Positions 12,453-25,496 are shown, numbered from the stretch's first letter. The stretch: DNA of 56,751 nucleotides from Apostichopus parvimensis (GCA_000934455.1 KN887193.1:1-56751), one strand, 5' to 3'. Notes: a model not told the origin generated them from the letters alone. Program-made: numbers and translations.

Positions 12453-12827
12453 TAGTGGCTAGTTTATGTGAAAAGTGTGAAACATACAAATTCACATACT
12501 GGGTTCATACAATGGTTACGACCCCTTTTGGTATAAAAGTAGGGCATTTGCTGAAATTGTTATTCCCTTATAATTGATATGAATAACCACATGCACAGAC
12601 ACATGGTACTGTCAATACCTAAATGGGATGTGCGGTTACCATATATTATTAGCTGCTAAATGCTTGCAAAGTTTGACAATTAAACATAAGTGCATTAATT
12701 ACAACAATTTTTCATTCAATTTCACAGTTACCCCACATCGAACCAGTACACCAGCGTCGTAGACTTGCTGTTTAAGCAGTACCCAAATCTAGGTCAGCAA
12801 TCCGACATGGCTGTGCACAATGCAAAA

Positions 12828-14156
12828 GTAAGATTAAAGTATTATCATTCAATCTTGGCACTTTGAAGGATTTTATATGGAGGGCAAAGCTCAAAATTTG
12901 CATTTAAGCCCATTAGTCCTGGGCTAGTTGATTTTATGTATGGGCTAGCACAATTTCAATCATTGAAGCCTGTCGAGCTATTACAAAAAAGGGTTTGTTG
13001 ATGCACTTCCAAAAATGTTTTACGTCCATCTGAAGTTTTTATATGGAAGGGCTGCTATATATATATATATATAAATCTGAGCCTTGAACTTTAAGTGGGT
13101 CAAGCACCCATTCATCTTGGTTTACATCGCAGTCAGCGCTGCAGATGCAGAGTGTTACAAGTTTCAGAAAAACATAGGCCTTTAGTTACCTGTAAATGGA
13201 TAATTTATTAAGAAGTTTATATATAGATCTTTATTTTGCTTACTGAAAACATGTGGAGCTACATAATTATTGACATCACTCATGTTGACAAACGTAGCAT
13301 TTATGTTTTGTGCTTTTTCGATTCAGGTACCCAAATGTTCGGTTGGATCCTCGAGTACCCGACTTGGGCTAGTGATGAACCATATTTTAAACCCTTATGG
13401 AGGGTGTATTTGTGTTGAGAATGACAGGACATACTAACGACTACAAGTATATCACCAAGTGCAGTTAATCAGATTCCTTTAGGAACTGTCCACAATTTAT
13501 AACATCAGTATTTTCTTCTGGATCCCCAGCCATACAAGTATATCTGAAAAATCATAAGTCTTATTTGGCTGCTGAAAAGCCAATCAACTTCAATCACACA
13601 TATTTTATGATTTAACATTTAAATATAAAACAAGCATTACCACTATGTTAATTCCATCTTTTGAATATCTTTTACTTTTTAACACAGTTATGTTAACTTG
13701 TTTTCCAAGAACTCCTATATTTTCTACTGTAACTCCACGTCCCAAATCTTCTACTTTATATGCCAAACTTACTTTTTTAATATACTGTTATCTCTTCCAT
13801 CACCCCACTTCTCTCGTATTTTCTTCAGTCCTCAAGCTTCATCTGACTTCAACCTTTTTTCTCTCACATATTAACTCTGTACTATTATACTTAAAACCTA
13901 ATTCTCCATATTTTCAACTGTGTTGTTGAATTTATTTCTTATGCTGAAGTGTCCACCAGACTCCTTTATTGTTATTATTTATTCGCTTTTATTTTGAACA
14001 TACTGTGGCATAATATAACTCTGGCTGTCAATATGCCATCAAACCAACCAACCAGCCATTGTTGCTATACTTCATATCTAATTTAGATTCAAGTGTATGA
14101 AAAGGGTTATAAATATTTAAGAATTATTGCCTTTTAAAGTTTGTTGTTCTTCTCAG
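12828..14156. other. intron 3 of element A SAMD3-like gene
   Basis: Non-coding. Includes a short (TA)n microsatellite near 13055-13072 and pyrimidine-rich sequence at 13640-13930. The open frames there do not resemble known proteins. Confidence 0.4.
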
Positions 14157-14528
14157 AGGCTGTGGAAGCACCGAATGCAATATAAATTCGCAAATGCCCG
14201 CAAACGTGAGGACAAGGAATTGGCAGTGGTCCTGTCACGAACGAGAACAACTGCCCACAAGGACCTGCCACCCCAAACCAAACGGGCACCTCCACAGTGG
14301 GGGATGGTAAATTATTTACCAGAAAGACTACCATCTGAGGACGACTTCTCTATTTCAGCCCACAAGCAGTGGATGAAAACTGAAAAATCAAAATAGAAAC
14401 CAAATTTTGAACGTGTGGCAGTTTGCATGGCAGCAACACTGTCAGATCGGCGCAATCTTATTATCAAAGATTGCGCAACAATTTCCACTGTCAAGGCAGA
14501 ATACCCCTGGCTCTTTGATGAAGACGAG

Positions 14529-15668
14529 GTTAGTTACTTCCGGTAATTGTATTTACCCTCAACTTAGCAAGGCTTAGCTGCTGCCGTCATCTTCAAATAT
14601 ATGATTACTGTACACACTGTTTCAAATATTGGGGGGGGGGGGGCATTTGCTTGGGTGCAGGCGCATCGCAACCTTTTTACAAATTTTTTGGATAAAAAAG
14701 GTACCACATTATTGTGAAAGGGGTCCGAAACATTGCTATGGCTTTCGTACTGCCCCTTATATAAGGTAACTTACACATAACCAGCTACAGCCCTCTAAAA
14801 CTTGGCATTTAGGAATTTGTTTCCCCTGCCGCTGGCAGGTCGCTGTAGCATGTAGCCTCCACACCAGCAGTAATTGCAGCCAATATGAAAAAGGGTATAC
14901 ATACACCACGTTGTACGTTGATATATTACCCACACCGCACGCAGCCCACACCCCCAAAACGACACATTCCCTTGAAAATCGCACCAAAAATAAACCAAAC
15001 ACAATCAAAATATCTGCTGTCTTTGCACCGATTTCTACCTGAATTTTTGGCCAACATTGAACGGGGGAACGGGGGCTTCTTCAATTTTGTCGAAGATTGC
15101 AGGTCATATAGTACTCAGATACAATATTGTCTTTAGCTGGTACTAATTGTTTTTGACGAGTAGTAATAACACCCATCTTTATAGTGAGATTAACTTATAT
15201 AAGTGGTCCAGTTTTGTATATTGTGCCTGCATCTCACAAGGCTTAACCTTTTGGGGTTAGTTCATGGGTGGTCAGATTTATAGGGGCTTAGGGGAGGGAG
15301 TGCCCAAGGAACTAATTACATAATGAAACCTTATGTGAAGTAACTGTGAGATGCAGGCACAAGCTACAAAATTAGATTACCTAAGTTAAATGATTCTCCT
15401 AAATATTCCCATTCGAGAGATTGGACTAAGGACAAGTAAGCCAGGGACAACCAGTAGTTAGGTACTAATGGACAATATTTTTTACAGAGCTTGTTCGACA
15501 GACGGCCTGAAATTTCAGCTGCTCCTGCACTAACACCCACTAGAAGTAACCTTTACATTCAACTTGATTTTTTCCCTCACAACCATTAATGTAAATATCA
15601 GTGACTGATGTGCAAGTAGGTTTATTGTGTAAACCCTGAAATTAATATTTCTGTATATTTATTTCCAG
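14529..15668. other. intron 4 of element A SAMD3-like gene
   Basis: Non-coding, with a poly-G run at about 14631-14643 and a foldback at 15212-15371. Minus-strand frames at 14757-15008 are low-complexity or unrecognised. Confidence 0.4.
15212..15371. repeat. 160-bp foldback with ~27-bp imperfect inverted ends
   Basis: Arm from 15212 (TTTTGTATATTGTGCCTGCATCTCACA region) is the inverted match of 15345-15371, about 24 of 27 positions by eye. Small MITE-like element in intron 4. Confidence 0.65.
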
Positions 15669-15858
15669 CAGGTATGCAAATAATTTGGTCGAATTCAAGG
15701 ACCTGATGTGGAGGGCATCCAGGATTTGTTGCAGGAAGGTCTTATGAAGTATGGCAAATCTGTACTTAAGGTGTGCCAGTCGATGAAGAGAAAGGATGAG
15801 GTCTTTTCCTGGGCAGTTGATGAGATGCAAGGGCAACGAGATGAGCAGAGTAAGAAAG

Positions 15859-17626
15859 GTACATTCCATTATTTGGTTATTTATTAATATTCAGTGAGGA
15901 AGTGTTGAATGATTTATCTCTTTGATTTAATAGAGCCCAAGTTGGGAATGGTTTAAAGATTCAGGTAACATGGAATTAGAGGAGGGACTTAACCTCAGAT
16001 GTAATGTTGCACGGTATACCAGTATTTAAAAAAAATATTGGTAATTACCAGTTCGAGCAAGGTACGATACCACAAAAATGAAAGGACCGAAGTACCATCA
16101 GTGGCGATACTTATGAAATAGTGTAACTGGTGATAGCATGTATTACACATAGCCTGTATCACATAGTTCTGAAGACAAAGTAACTGAAGTATGTTGCTTA
16201 TTTATCTTTTTTGGGAACCCAAGTATATCTGTGAAAACACTGTATTATCGGGTGCCATTTTTGTCAGTACAACTAGTACTTGTTTTCAACAGTACCGTGC
16301 AATTTCACTCAGATGGGTTCATCAGCACGAAAGCAAGCATCAAATAGTGGATCCTAAATAATTGAAGCAGACATTTTGCCTGTCATGTTTATGACACACA
16401 TGTTTATGATTGCTTGTGTAGTGCTTCCCGGGTCAGAAGTAAAAAGGAATCCTGATCAATGAAGGAAGACAGTTTTGCTGTCATTTTGTACAGGTTATCA
16501 GCAGAGCTCTGACAAGGTTTATAATAGTTATATTGTTATGAATTGCAATAAAGACCTGGTGAGAAGGAGCCATGTTATGAATTCGTATAAAGTCCACGAA
16601 AGGGCTATCCCGAGGTTTGTCCGATTTAACAATAACACAAGGTGCTGCAGAATAATAAAGATGAAGCATTATTCAGAAGCATTAAAATTCCGTTTTTAAC
16701 TTGGGTTTATTTCTCTGCCATACACTTCTGCTGCAAAACAGTTACAGTATTAACCTTACGGTATATTCCACACACGTCATTTCTCAGAAAATGTATAAGT
16801 CCAAAAAATTACTTAAACTTTGTCTCAACTTTCCTGTCTATCAACTCTTTCTGTTCAACTCTATCCAAAAAACCTTCTCCGTTTACAGACCCTTTTCTGT
16901 TAAACTCTCTCCCAAAAAACCTTCTCGCTTGCGCGATTTCTGCAAATGAGTTTTGTAAGAAAATCCGACCAATCACATTCAAGTATTCTTTCTCAAAATA
17001 TCTCTACCCTACTTAATATTCGTATATCTCCTGATCCAATCACAGCACAGCTAGTAGCCGATCGCAGTAACCCGTCCCTTATGTTCCAACCAATGAGTGT
17101 AAATTGCACTCACGTGCGGATCTATCAGTTGCGTGATTTCCTAGAAACCGCTAAAAGCAGGTATTCTGCTCAAATTCTATTGTCTCAGCTAATCCCTTAA
17201 CCCAGATGAGATATATTGAATAAGATAATTATTCTGTGGGAACGAGAGATTTTGCAAGTGAAAAACAACCCTGGCTTATTGACCCTAGTTGACTTTGAAT
17301 ATCAGTCGCTTCCTTTGTTCTAAAAACATCACAATACGACAATATGTTCACTAGTAATTTTGTAAGGGTTTTGTTAAAGAAGAGTTTTCATTATCTCCAG
17401 TTAAACAAGTTTGACCATTGGGCAATATCTGTCCAAATATATCAAAATTTGATCAATGACATTCAGCAAATACTGTCCTTTTATTTCTGTATTGTCTGTA
17501 CCAGTAGTTTATCCAGGTTTCTCTTCCAGGGGGCAAATTTCAATGTATAAGAGTAGTAACCGACTTTATGTGGGTATCATTGTCATTGTACACATCTAAT
17601 TATAATCCTTTTTATTTTGTCAACAG
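15859..17626. other. intron 5 of element A SAMD3-like gene
   Basis: Contains the inverted copy (16006-16112) of the dispersed repeat at 12335-12452. Open frames at 16475-17200 overlap in several frames and match nothing I recognise; they lack splice or domain support. Confidence 0.4.
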
Positions 17627-17712
17627 ATGCCACTGCTTTAGCGGCTGTGCTTGGTATTCCATTGCTGTTGAAGGAGAAACTAAAAAGCTTCCTGATATTT
17701 GCTGATGAAAGT

Positions 17713-19111
17713 GTAAGGACACATTTAACCCTTCAAGTTCCATGGGATCTTGTCACAATTGATTTGCAAGTGCACTTTTCAAAAAATTAAAACAAGACTT
17801 TACCATTTCGCTACGTTACAGGGATGGTGTTGGTATCATTCGAAAGAGCTAATCTTCTTTCAGAAAATGACACTTTTTTATGGGGGTATTGAATACTGCC
17901 CTCCACCACACAAGGGCAGTCGGGACAAAGGGGAAAAAGTTCCCCTTTACAGTGTTGGATATATATATATTTCACTTGGGAACAATGGCAGTTTTTGACA
18001 AAATATGAATGAAAATTGGCATAAAATCCAACAAAGTTTGCTTGAAATTCTGATGTAACCTCAAAAGCCAAAAAAAGGGTCAAGTACCAAAAAATGGAAA
18101 TTTTGTAGAACAAGTCTCTAGGATCAAGGGCATGTAGTGTGGGGGAAATTTCTCCCAGCCATGTAAAGTCCGCCATTCAGTGGGTTGGGGTGCTGGGGAA
18201 AGGTATGAGGTTCTTGTTGTATTCGCCATTGTGTGCCCTTTTTCAACACATAGTGCCCCTTTCGCTGGGATTTGTCCCCTGCCCTATTCACATGTAGGCG
18301 TCCCTGCTTGTACATTCTTTTACCAAAAGAATATATGTGGATGCCTTTATGATCTGTAGATGGCCCCAAATGTTTTTGTTAGTGATATATATGGTCAATT
18401 TCATTTAAACTTAGCATGGTGGTGTTGGTATAAACATTTGCCATTTTAATTTGTTCAGATTAATTTTCATGAGTGGACAGGGACAGATATAAATTTCCTA
18501 CAAAATGCTCGTAAATCTCATGAGAAGTAATGTGATGGGTGTTAAACCATAATTAATAGCCAGTTTGAATTTCATCTTGAAAGCAAAATGTTTTTTAATG
18601 GTATTTGGAACAACAGTTGGCACTAACTGAAGGTGAAGAGTTGGTCTCCGAAAATGTAGGCCATGTGACCATACCTTTGACGCATAAGGAACAGCTGTGC
18701 CAAAAATATGACCTGTAAAACTGTTCATAATCTAAGCACATTAGTATTATGAATTTCTTATCAATATATGTGTGAAGTGTATGGTGTTGGCAGATTGTTT
18801 TGTGATGTTATTGTTACTTTTGAATTGTCCAGGGTTAGTGTTAGAACTAATTTTCAACAGAGAAAACAAATTTTCCAAATTTAAATGCAGCTTGATTGGT
18901 TGGGATTTATTTCACTTGTCGTGAAACTGCATGCAGCTAGACAACATCCATTTTGCTTAAAATCAAACTTGAATGGGAATTTAAAAAAGTGGTGTAGAAA
19001 GCAAAATTATTTCAGGTTCAAGTAGGGTGACTAAAAGCCACATTGATACCTATAATCTCCTGTACCATACCATACCATGTAACATATTATGGTGTATTTT
19101 CTTGCTTATAG
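17713..19111. other. intron 6 of element A SAMD3-like gene
   Basis: Non-coding A/T-rich sequence between donor GTAAGG (17713) and acceptor TATAG (19111). Short minus-strand frames at 17811-18728 look like chance. Confidence 0.4.
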
Positions 19112-19535
19112 AATGAAGACCCCCAAGCCCTTTACATCAGGGGAAATGTTGCCACTTATGGAGAATCAACCTGCTTTACAATATTTGTTGATGGGGAAGA
19201 AGTTGGATCTTGCAGTCGGTTGATTTCGGCTTTGTCTTCATACATTGCATCATTTTACGTTTTCAACTTAGCTTACCCCACTGTTTGCAAGAAGACCATG
19301 GTATTCATTCAGAAAATCATCTTAAACATTAATGACAATTTAAAGTTAGACCGTTCCATTTTAAGTGTGTTGGAGAGGGTTAATCAAAACCTCTAGGTGT
19401 AAAAACAAGAATAGACCTCTGACCGTTGTCGTTTGTCTGCTGTTAAAACGAAATTATCATACTTTAAACTAGTTGATACTTAAAATGTAATTCATAATAA
19501 GATTTAAATATTTAGCCCTCTACATATATTGTGCA

Positions 19536-19693
19536 GAATAAACCCACTTTACAATATTTGATGGGGCAAAAGATGGCTCTTGCAGTTGGTTGATTTCAGC
19601 TCTGTCAGCATACACATAGCATCATACTATGTTTTCAACTTGGCTTATCCCACTGTTTGTAAGAAGACCATGGTTTTCATCCAGAAAATCATC
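19536..19693 (+). pseudogene. diverged second copy of the last SAMD3-like exon
   Basis: Nucleotides 19536-19693 repeat the coding part at 19163-19322: shared blocks include CTTTACAATATTTG, TCTTGCAGT.GGTTGATTTC and GTAAGAAGACCATGG-like sequence. The second copy lost a few bases around the GATGGGG block and gained ACATAG before CATCAT, giving a stop and a frame change. It lies about 140 bp past the real stop codon, so it is a decayed terminal-exon duplication. Confidence 0.8.
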
Positions 19694-19696
19694 CAG

Positions 19697-20420
19697 TATT
19701 TTCTGGTCAACTTCACACTTGTTGTGTAGCAGTACATTTTAAAGCAAGGAATTGAGTCATGACATGACATGTTTTTAATAGAACTTTGACTTTTCAGGTC
19801 TTATTACAATTTATTTGTCCATTATGTATGAGTGGACATACTGCTGTATAATTTTTATATCAATATATTGTATTTTCAATCTTCTGACACAATTTGGTGA
19901 TTGGGACAGCCATTTGGGACCAACTTGTTTATAATATTTAGAAGTATCACCCCATTCTAGCTGTAGCACTCCTATTGAGGCTTTCCATGTATGCTGTTCA
20001 AGATATGTTATAGCAATAAATGATGGTAAAATAAAGCCATGGTTTCTGTATTTTTCATTCAAACATACCTTTTCAACCTTGCAATAGGATTTCCTTCATT
20101 TACCCTACAAGATTGCCCAATTTGTTTTTGTTTTTTATGGGGGGGGGGGGATTTTATTAGCAACAGCCACCAGGAACCCTGGAGCATTATCAATTTAATG
20201 CATGAGTGAAACTTACAGATTTTATGCACACAAAGATCTCCACACAAACTGGAAATTAAAATAAGGATGTGCATTGGTGCGTAAAGATTTTGACCTCAGT
20301 TTGCTCAATGAGGGGTGATCAATGGGAGTAAACTCAATTGCGGGGGGGGGNNNNNNNNNNNNNNNNNNNNNNNNNNNNNNNNNNNNNNNNNNNNNNNNNN
20401 GGGGGGGATTTTCGTGATGA
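19697..20420. other. 3' non-coding region of element A with assembly gap
   Basis: A/T-rich, unrecognised. Positions 20351-20400 are N (50 bases) flanked by poly-G on both sides, so the true length here is unknown. Confidence 0.6.
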
Positions 20421-20664
20421 ATGGCGCATTAGTCCGATGACTAATGAATAACAGGTCAAGTGTTGTGCAGGACTAATTTTGGAAGTCACCAGACTAATTG
20501 AATGGTCATATGACTATGATATATTAGTCACTTGACTAGTTTGTCATATTAGTCATACGACTAATCTTTGCTGGTTAGTCATTTGACTAATTTTAATTTG
20601 GCGTACGAAGCACTGTGCAGGACTAATTTTAATTAGTCAATTTAACTAACTTAGATTAACAGTG
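20421..20664. promoter_or_regulatory. right subterminal repeat cluster of element A
   Basis: At least ten ATTAGTC(A)/(T)GACTAAT motifs in both orientations in about 240 bp (near 20428, 20438, 20471, 20492, 20523, 20534, 20549, 20559, 20574, 20584, 20621, 20632). They mirror the cluster at the left end, and a further CACTGTGC lies at 20611. Confidence 0.75.
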
Positions 20665-21203
20665 CATTCGAGTTAACGGAACCGCACATTCCATGTAACG
20701 GTACCGCATATTATATTGAACGGTACCGTATATTCTATTGAACGGTACCGCACATTCGATTTAACGGTTACGCACATTCGAATGTTTGGTATCGCACATT
20801 CGATTTAACGGTACCGCACATTCCATTTAACGGTACCGCACTTTCTATTGAACGTTAACTCAAATTCGATTTACCGGTACCGCACTTTCGATTTAACGGT
20901 GACGCACATTCGATTTAACGGTAACGCACATTCAAATGTGCGGTACTGCACATTCGATTTAACGGTACCGCACATTCGATTTAACGGTACCGCACAATCC
21001 ATTGAACGGTACCGCACATTCAATTGAACGGTACCGCACATTCGAATGTTATAATCCGCACATTCAATTTAACGGTACCGCTTATTCGATTGAACAGTAC
21101 CCCACATTCTAATTCGATTTAACGGTACAGCACATTCTGTCGAACGGTACCGCACAATCTTTTAATGGGACCGCACATTCTATTTAACGGTACCGCACAT
21201 TCA
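20665..21203 (-). repeat. 22-bp satellite, minus-oriented block
   Basis: Continuation of the left satellite block after element A, same orientation. Ends at a strand-switch with CACATT-CAA-AATGTG at 21196-21210. Confidence 0.95.
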
Positions 21204-24200
21204 AAATGTGATGTCCGTTAACTGGAATGTGCGATACCGTTAAATCAAATATGCGGTACCGGTCAATAGAATGTGCGGTACCGTTACATCGAATGTGCGA
21301 ACCGTTCAATCAAATGTGCGGTACCGATATATCAAATGTTAGGCACCTTTAAATGGGATGTGCAGTACCGTTCAAACGAATGTGCGGTACCGTTAATTGT
21401 AATGTGCGGTACCGTTAAATCAAATATGCGGTACCGTTTACTCGAATGTGCGGGACCGTTCATTCGAATGTGCGGTACCGTTAAATCGAATGTGATGTAC
21501 CGTTCAATAGAATGTGCGATACCGTTATAGAAGAAAAAAGGGCGGGACAGTTCAATCGAATTTTCGGTACCGTTTAATCAAATGTGCGGTACCGTTCGAT
21601 AAAAGGTGCGGTACCGTTAAATAGAACTTGCGGTACCGTTATATCGAATATGCAGTACTGTTAAATCGAATGTAATGTACCGTTCAATCGAATGTGCGAT
21701 ACCGTTCAACATAAAGTGCATTACCGCTAAATAGAACGTGCGGTACCGCTATATGGAAAGTGCGGTACCGTTCAATAGAATAGGCGGTACCGTTAAATAG
21801 AACGTGCTAACCGTAACAACAAAATTTGCGTTTCAATTAAATCGAATGTGATGTACCGTTCAATAGAATGTGCGGAAACGTTCAATAGAATATGCGGTGC
21901 CATTAAATAGAACGAGCGGTACCGTTCAATCGAAAGTGCGGTACCGTTAAAAAGAATGTGCGGTACCGTTAACTATAATGTGCGGTACCGTTCCATTGAA
22001 TGTGTGGTAGCGTTAAATCGAATGTGCGGTACCGTTGAATCTAATGTGCGGTACTGTTAAATGGAATGTGCAGTACAATTAAATCGAATGTTCGGCACTG
22101 TTAAATAGTTTAAGCGGTACCGTTAAATAGAATGTGCCGTACCGTTAAATAGAATGAGCGGTACCTTTAGATCAAAATAATGTGCATTAACGTTAAATTC
22201 AATGTGCGGTACCGTTAAATCGAATTTGCGTACCGTTCAATCGAATGTGCGGGAGTGTTAAAATGCAATGTGCGGTACCGTTCAAAAGAATGTGCAGTAC
22301 CGTTAAATCGAATGTTCGGTACCGTTCAATAGAATGGGTGGTACCGTTAAATCGACTGTGCAGTACCATTCAACAGAATGTGCAGGACCGTTCAATAGAA
22401 TGTGCGGTACGGTTCAATAGAAAGAGCGGGAGGTTAAATAGAATGTGCGATATCGTTGAATGGAATGTGCGGTACCGTCAAATTGAATGTGCTGTACCGT
22501 CAAATCGAATGGGCGGTGCCGTTGGATCTAATGTGCGATACCGTTAAATGGAATGTGCAGTACAATTAAATAGAAGGTGCAAAATAGTAAAATCGAATGT
22601 GCGAACCGTTCAATCGAATGTGCGGAACCGATCAGTTGAATATGCAATACCGTAAAGTAGAATGTGCGGTACCGTTAAATCTAATATGCGGTACCGTTAA
22701 ATATAATGTGCAGTATTTTTGAATGGAATGTGCGGTACCGTCAAATTGAATGTGCGTTACCATTAAATAGAATGTGCGGTACCGTTCAATAGAATGTGCG
22801 GTACCGCTAAATAGAACGTGCGGTACCGTTATATCGAATGTGCATACCGTTAAATCGAATGTACCGTACCGTTCAATCGAATATGCAGTGCCGTTAAATC
22901 GAATGTGCGCTACCGTTCATCACTAGAGGCGTTACCGTTAAATAGAACGTGCGGTACCGTTAAATATAATGTGCTGCACCGTTCAATAGAATGTGCAGAA
23001 CCGTTATATCAAATGTGCGCTAATGTAAAATAGAATGTGCGTTACCCTTAAATATAATGTGCCGTACCGTTAAATAGAATGTGCGGAGCCGTTCCATAGA
23101 ATGTGCGGTACCGTTAAATCGAATTTGCGGTTCCGTTGAATGTAATGTGCAGTACCGTTAAATGAAATGTGCGGTACAATAAATTAAATGGAATGTGCTA
23201 TACCGTTAATCGAATGTGCAGTACAGTTCAATATAATGTGCGGTACCGTTAAATCGAATGTGCAAACCGTTCAATAGAGTGTGCAGAACCGATCAATGCA
23301 ATATGCTGTAAAGTTCAATGGAATGAGCGGAACCGATCAATCGAATATGCGGTACTGTTTAATCGAATATGCGGTACCGTAAAATATATTGTGCGTTACC
23401 GTTAAATTGAATATGCGGTACCATTAAATAGAATGTGCGGTACCGTTAAATGGAATGTGCGGTACTGTTCATTAGAATATGCGGTACCGTTAAATCGAAT
23501 ATGATGTACCGTTCCATAGAATGTGTTGTATCGTTCAATGGAATGTGCGGTACCGTTCAATATAATGTGAGGTACCGTTAAACAGTATGTGCGAAACCGT
23601 TATATCAAATTTGCGTTAATGCAAAGTAGAATGTGCGGTACACTTGAATCGAATGTGTGGTACCGTTAAATAGAATGTGCGGTACCGTTCTATAGAATGT
23701 GCCGTACCGTGTAATCGAATGAGCGGTACCGTTAAATTGAATGTGCGGTACCATGAAATAGAATGTCCGGTACCGTTAAATGGAATGTGCGGTACCGTCA
23801 AATAGAACGTGCGTTACCGTTTAATTGAATATGCGGTACCGTTATATAGAATGTGCGGTACCGTTCAAAAGAATGTGCAGTACCTTTAAATAGACCGAGC
23901 GGTACCGTTCAATCGAAAGTGCGGTACCGCTCGTTCGAATTTGCGGTTCTGTTAAATATAATGTGCGGCACCGTTCGATAGAATGTGCAGTACCGTTAAA
24001 TCGAAAGTGCGGTACCGTTGAATCTAATGTGCGGTACCGTTAAATCGATTGTTCCGCAACGTTAAATAGTTAAATCGGTACCATTAAATAGAATGTGCCG
24101 TACCATTAAATCGAATGTTCGGTACTTTAAGATCAAAAATAATGTGCGGTACTGTTAAATCGAATGTGCGGTACCGTTAAATCAAATGTGCGGTTGTGTT

Positions 24201-25106
24201 AAATCGAATGTGCGTTACCGTTCAATCGAATGTGCGGTAACGTTACATAAAATGTGCGGTACCGTTAAATAGAAAGTGCGGCAACGTAAAATCGAATGTG
24301 CGGCACCGTTAAATCGAATGTGCGGTACCGTTAAATGTAATGTGCGGTACCGTTATATTGAATGTGTGGTACCTTTTAATAGAATGTGCGGTACCGTTAA
24401 ATCGAATGTGCGGTACCGTTACATCGAATGTGCGGTACCGTTAAATCGAATTTGCGGTATCGTTCAATATAATGTGCGGTACCGTTCATTTGAATGTGCG
24501 ATACCGTTTAATCGAATCTGCGTACACTTCAATAGAATGTGCGGTACCGTTAATTCGAATGTGCGAACCGTTCAATAGAATGTGCGGTACCGTAAAATAG
24601 ATCGTGCGGTACCATTAAATTGATTTTCGGTACAATTAAATAGAATGTGCGGTACCTTTAAATGAAATGTGCGGTACCGCTCCTTAGAATGTGCGGTACC
24701 GTTAAATCGAATGTGCGGTATCGTTAAATAGAATGTGCGGTACCGTTAAATCGAATATGCGGTACCGTTCAATAGACTATGCGGTACCGTTCAATTAAAA
24801 AGATTGTGCGGTACCCTTAAATTGAATGTGTGTTACCATTAAATATAATGTGCGGTAACGGTAAATCGAATATGCAGCACCGTTTAATCGAATGTGCGGT
24901 ACCGTTAAATCAAATATGCGGTACCGTTAACTCGAATGTGCGGGACCGTTCAATCGAATGTGCGGTCCCATTAAATCGAATGTGATGTACCGTTCAATAG
25001 AATGTGCGGTATCGTTTAATAGAATGTGCGGTGCCGTTAAATCGAATGTGCGGTACCTTTAAATAGAACAAGCGGTACCGTTCAATCAAAAGCGCGGTAC
25101 CCTTAA
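21204..25106 (+). repeat. 22-bp satellite, plus-oriented block
   Basis: About 175 diverged copies of GAATGTGCGGTACCGTTAAATC. A run of marked variants (TTCGGCAC...AAATAGTTTAAGCGG near 22090, CTTTAGATCAAAATAATG near 22165, GGAGTGTTAAAATGCAATG near 22252) recurs in the array beyond 47718, showing higher-order structure. The block ends at the TTAA (25103-25106) used by the Kolobok insertion. Confidence 0.95.
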
Positions 25107-25496
25107 AAGATAGGGCCAGACAATTTTAATTATATTCTCAAAAAAATATATATTAATACAAAATAACACGTCAACAAATCTCAATCTTCATTGCGTCTTC
25201 TTGTAGAGATGACAGGCGTTGGAAACCACCAACAATTTTTGAATAGGCCGACCAAGCCTGTGACGTAAAAGTTGCACAATGCAAATATGCTTTTTCTAAC
25301 ATTTACGGCATTTATTGCATTTGGTCACTCTGTTACGTTAATGCGAAGTCTAGATTTTCTTCTCGATTACGAGAAAAATCAGCTGGTATATTATTCATCT
25401 GAATTTATTTTTATGATTTACAACAATGTTTGGTGAAAAGCAGTCACTTTGTAGCACACGAAGAAGATAAATATATTGCTTAAACAATATCGGAAT
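25107..25496. other. 5' region of the P2X7-ballast-like gene in element B
   Basis: A/T-rich sequence from the left end of element B to the ATG at 25497. No reading frame or repeat recognised; it must hold the promoter of the plus-strand gene. Confidence 0.4.

Larger units (their letters stand above)
10478..12727. other. intron 2 of element A SAMD3-like gene
   Basis: A/T-rich intron between a GTGAGT donor (10478) and a CACAG acceptor (12727). It holds the repeats at 10630-10976 and a dispersed repeat at about 12335-12452 whose inverted copy lies at about 16006-16112. No protein-coding similarity seen. Confidence 0.5.
7939..19396 (+). pseudogene. SAMD3-like multi-exon gene of element A (PB1-like N terminus), with in-frame stops
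   Basis: Seven exons with matching phases: about 7939-8230, 10199-10477, 12728-12827, 14157-14528, 15669-15858, 17627-17712 and 19112-19396 (stop TAG 19394-19396). Exon 1 encodes a PB1/ubiquitin-like domain (VEFSLGDGDSVSA ... DDWVDLDD ... SKIQVV). Exons 2-4 give a basic helical region (YPTSNQYTSVVDLLF, RLWKHRMQYKFANARKRE) and the family hallmark NYLPE. The last exon has ASFYVFNLAYP...FIQKI, the conserved end of proteins annotated as 'sterile alpha motif domain-containing protein 3-like' in fish and invertebrates. Molecular function is unknown. Stops interrupt it: TAG at 14394-14396 and TAA at 15681-15683, plus a TGA near the 5' edge of exon 1, where the true start is unclear. It follows the transposase by about 400 bp, as in element C. 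A role as the element's accessory DNA-binding protein is my inference. Confidence 0.72.
1284..20664 (+). mobile_element. large EnSpm/CACTA-like DNA transposon (element A) inserted in the satellite
   Basis: Seen directly: the left end reads CACTGTAAATTTTAATTAG from 1284, and the right end is the inverted CACTGTTAATCTAAGTTAG finishing at 20664. The flanks are CA (1282-1283) and CA (20665-20666). Removing the element and one CA joins accgca to cattcg, an exact satellite monomer, so both ends and the 2-bp duplication are well supported. Both terminal regions are packed with ATTAGTCA/TGACTAAT motifs. Inside lie a transposase-like gene (5183-7560) and a SAMD3-like gene (about 7939-19396), both on the plus strand and both broken. 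CACT(A/G) ends with 2-3 bp duplications and subterminal repeats are typical of EnSpm/CACTA. The superfamily assignment is inference from ends plus protein motifs. Total span is 19.4 kb including a 50-base N gap. Confidence 0.82.

Noticed and set aside
14757..15136. Open frames on both strands at 14757-15136
   Set aside because: Short, overlapping and lacking known motifs, inside intron 4.
16475..17200. Overlapping open frames in intron 5 of element A
   Set aside because: Unrecognised in all frames, no splice or domain support, and they lie between two well-phased exons.
20351..20400. N run flanked by poly-G
   Set aside because: This is an assembly gap, not biology; poly-G at both sides is probably a sequencing artefact.
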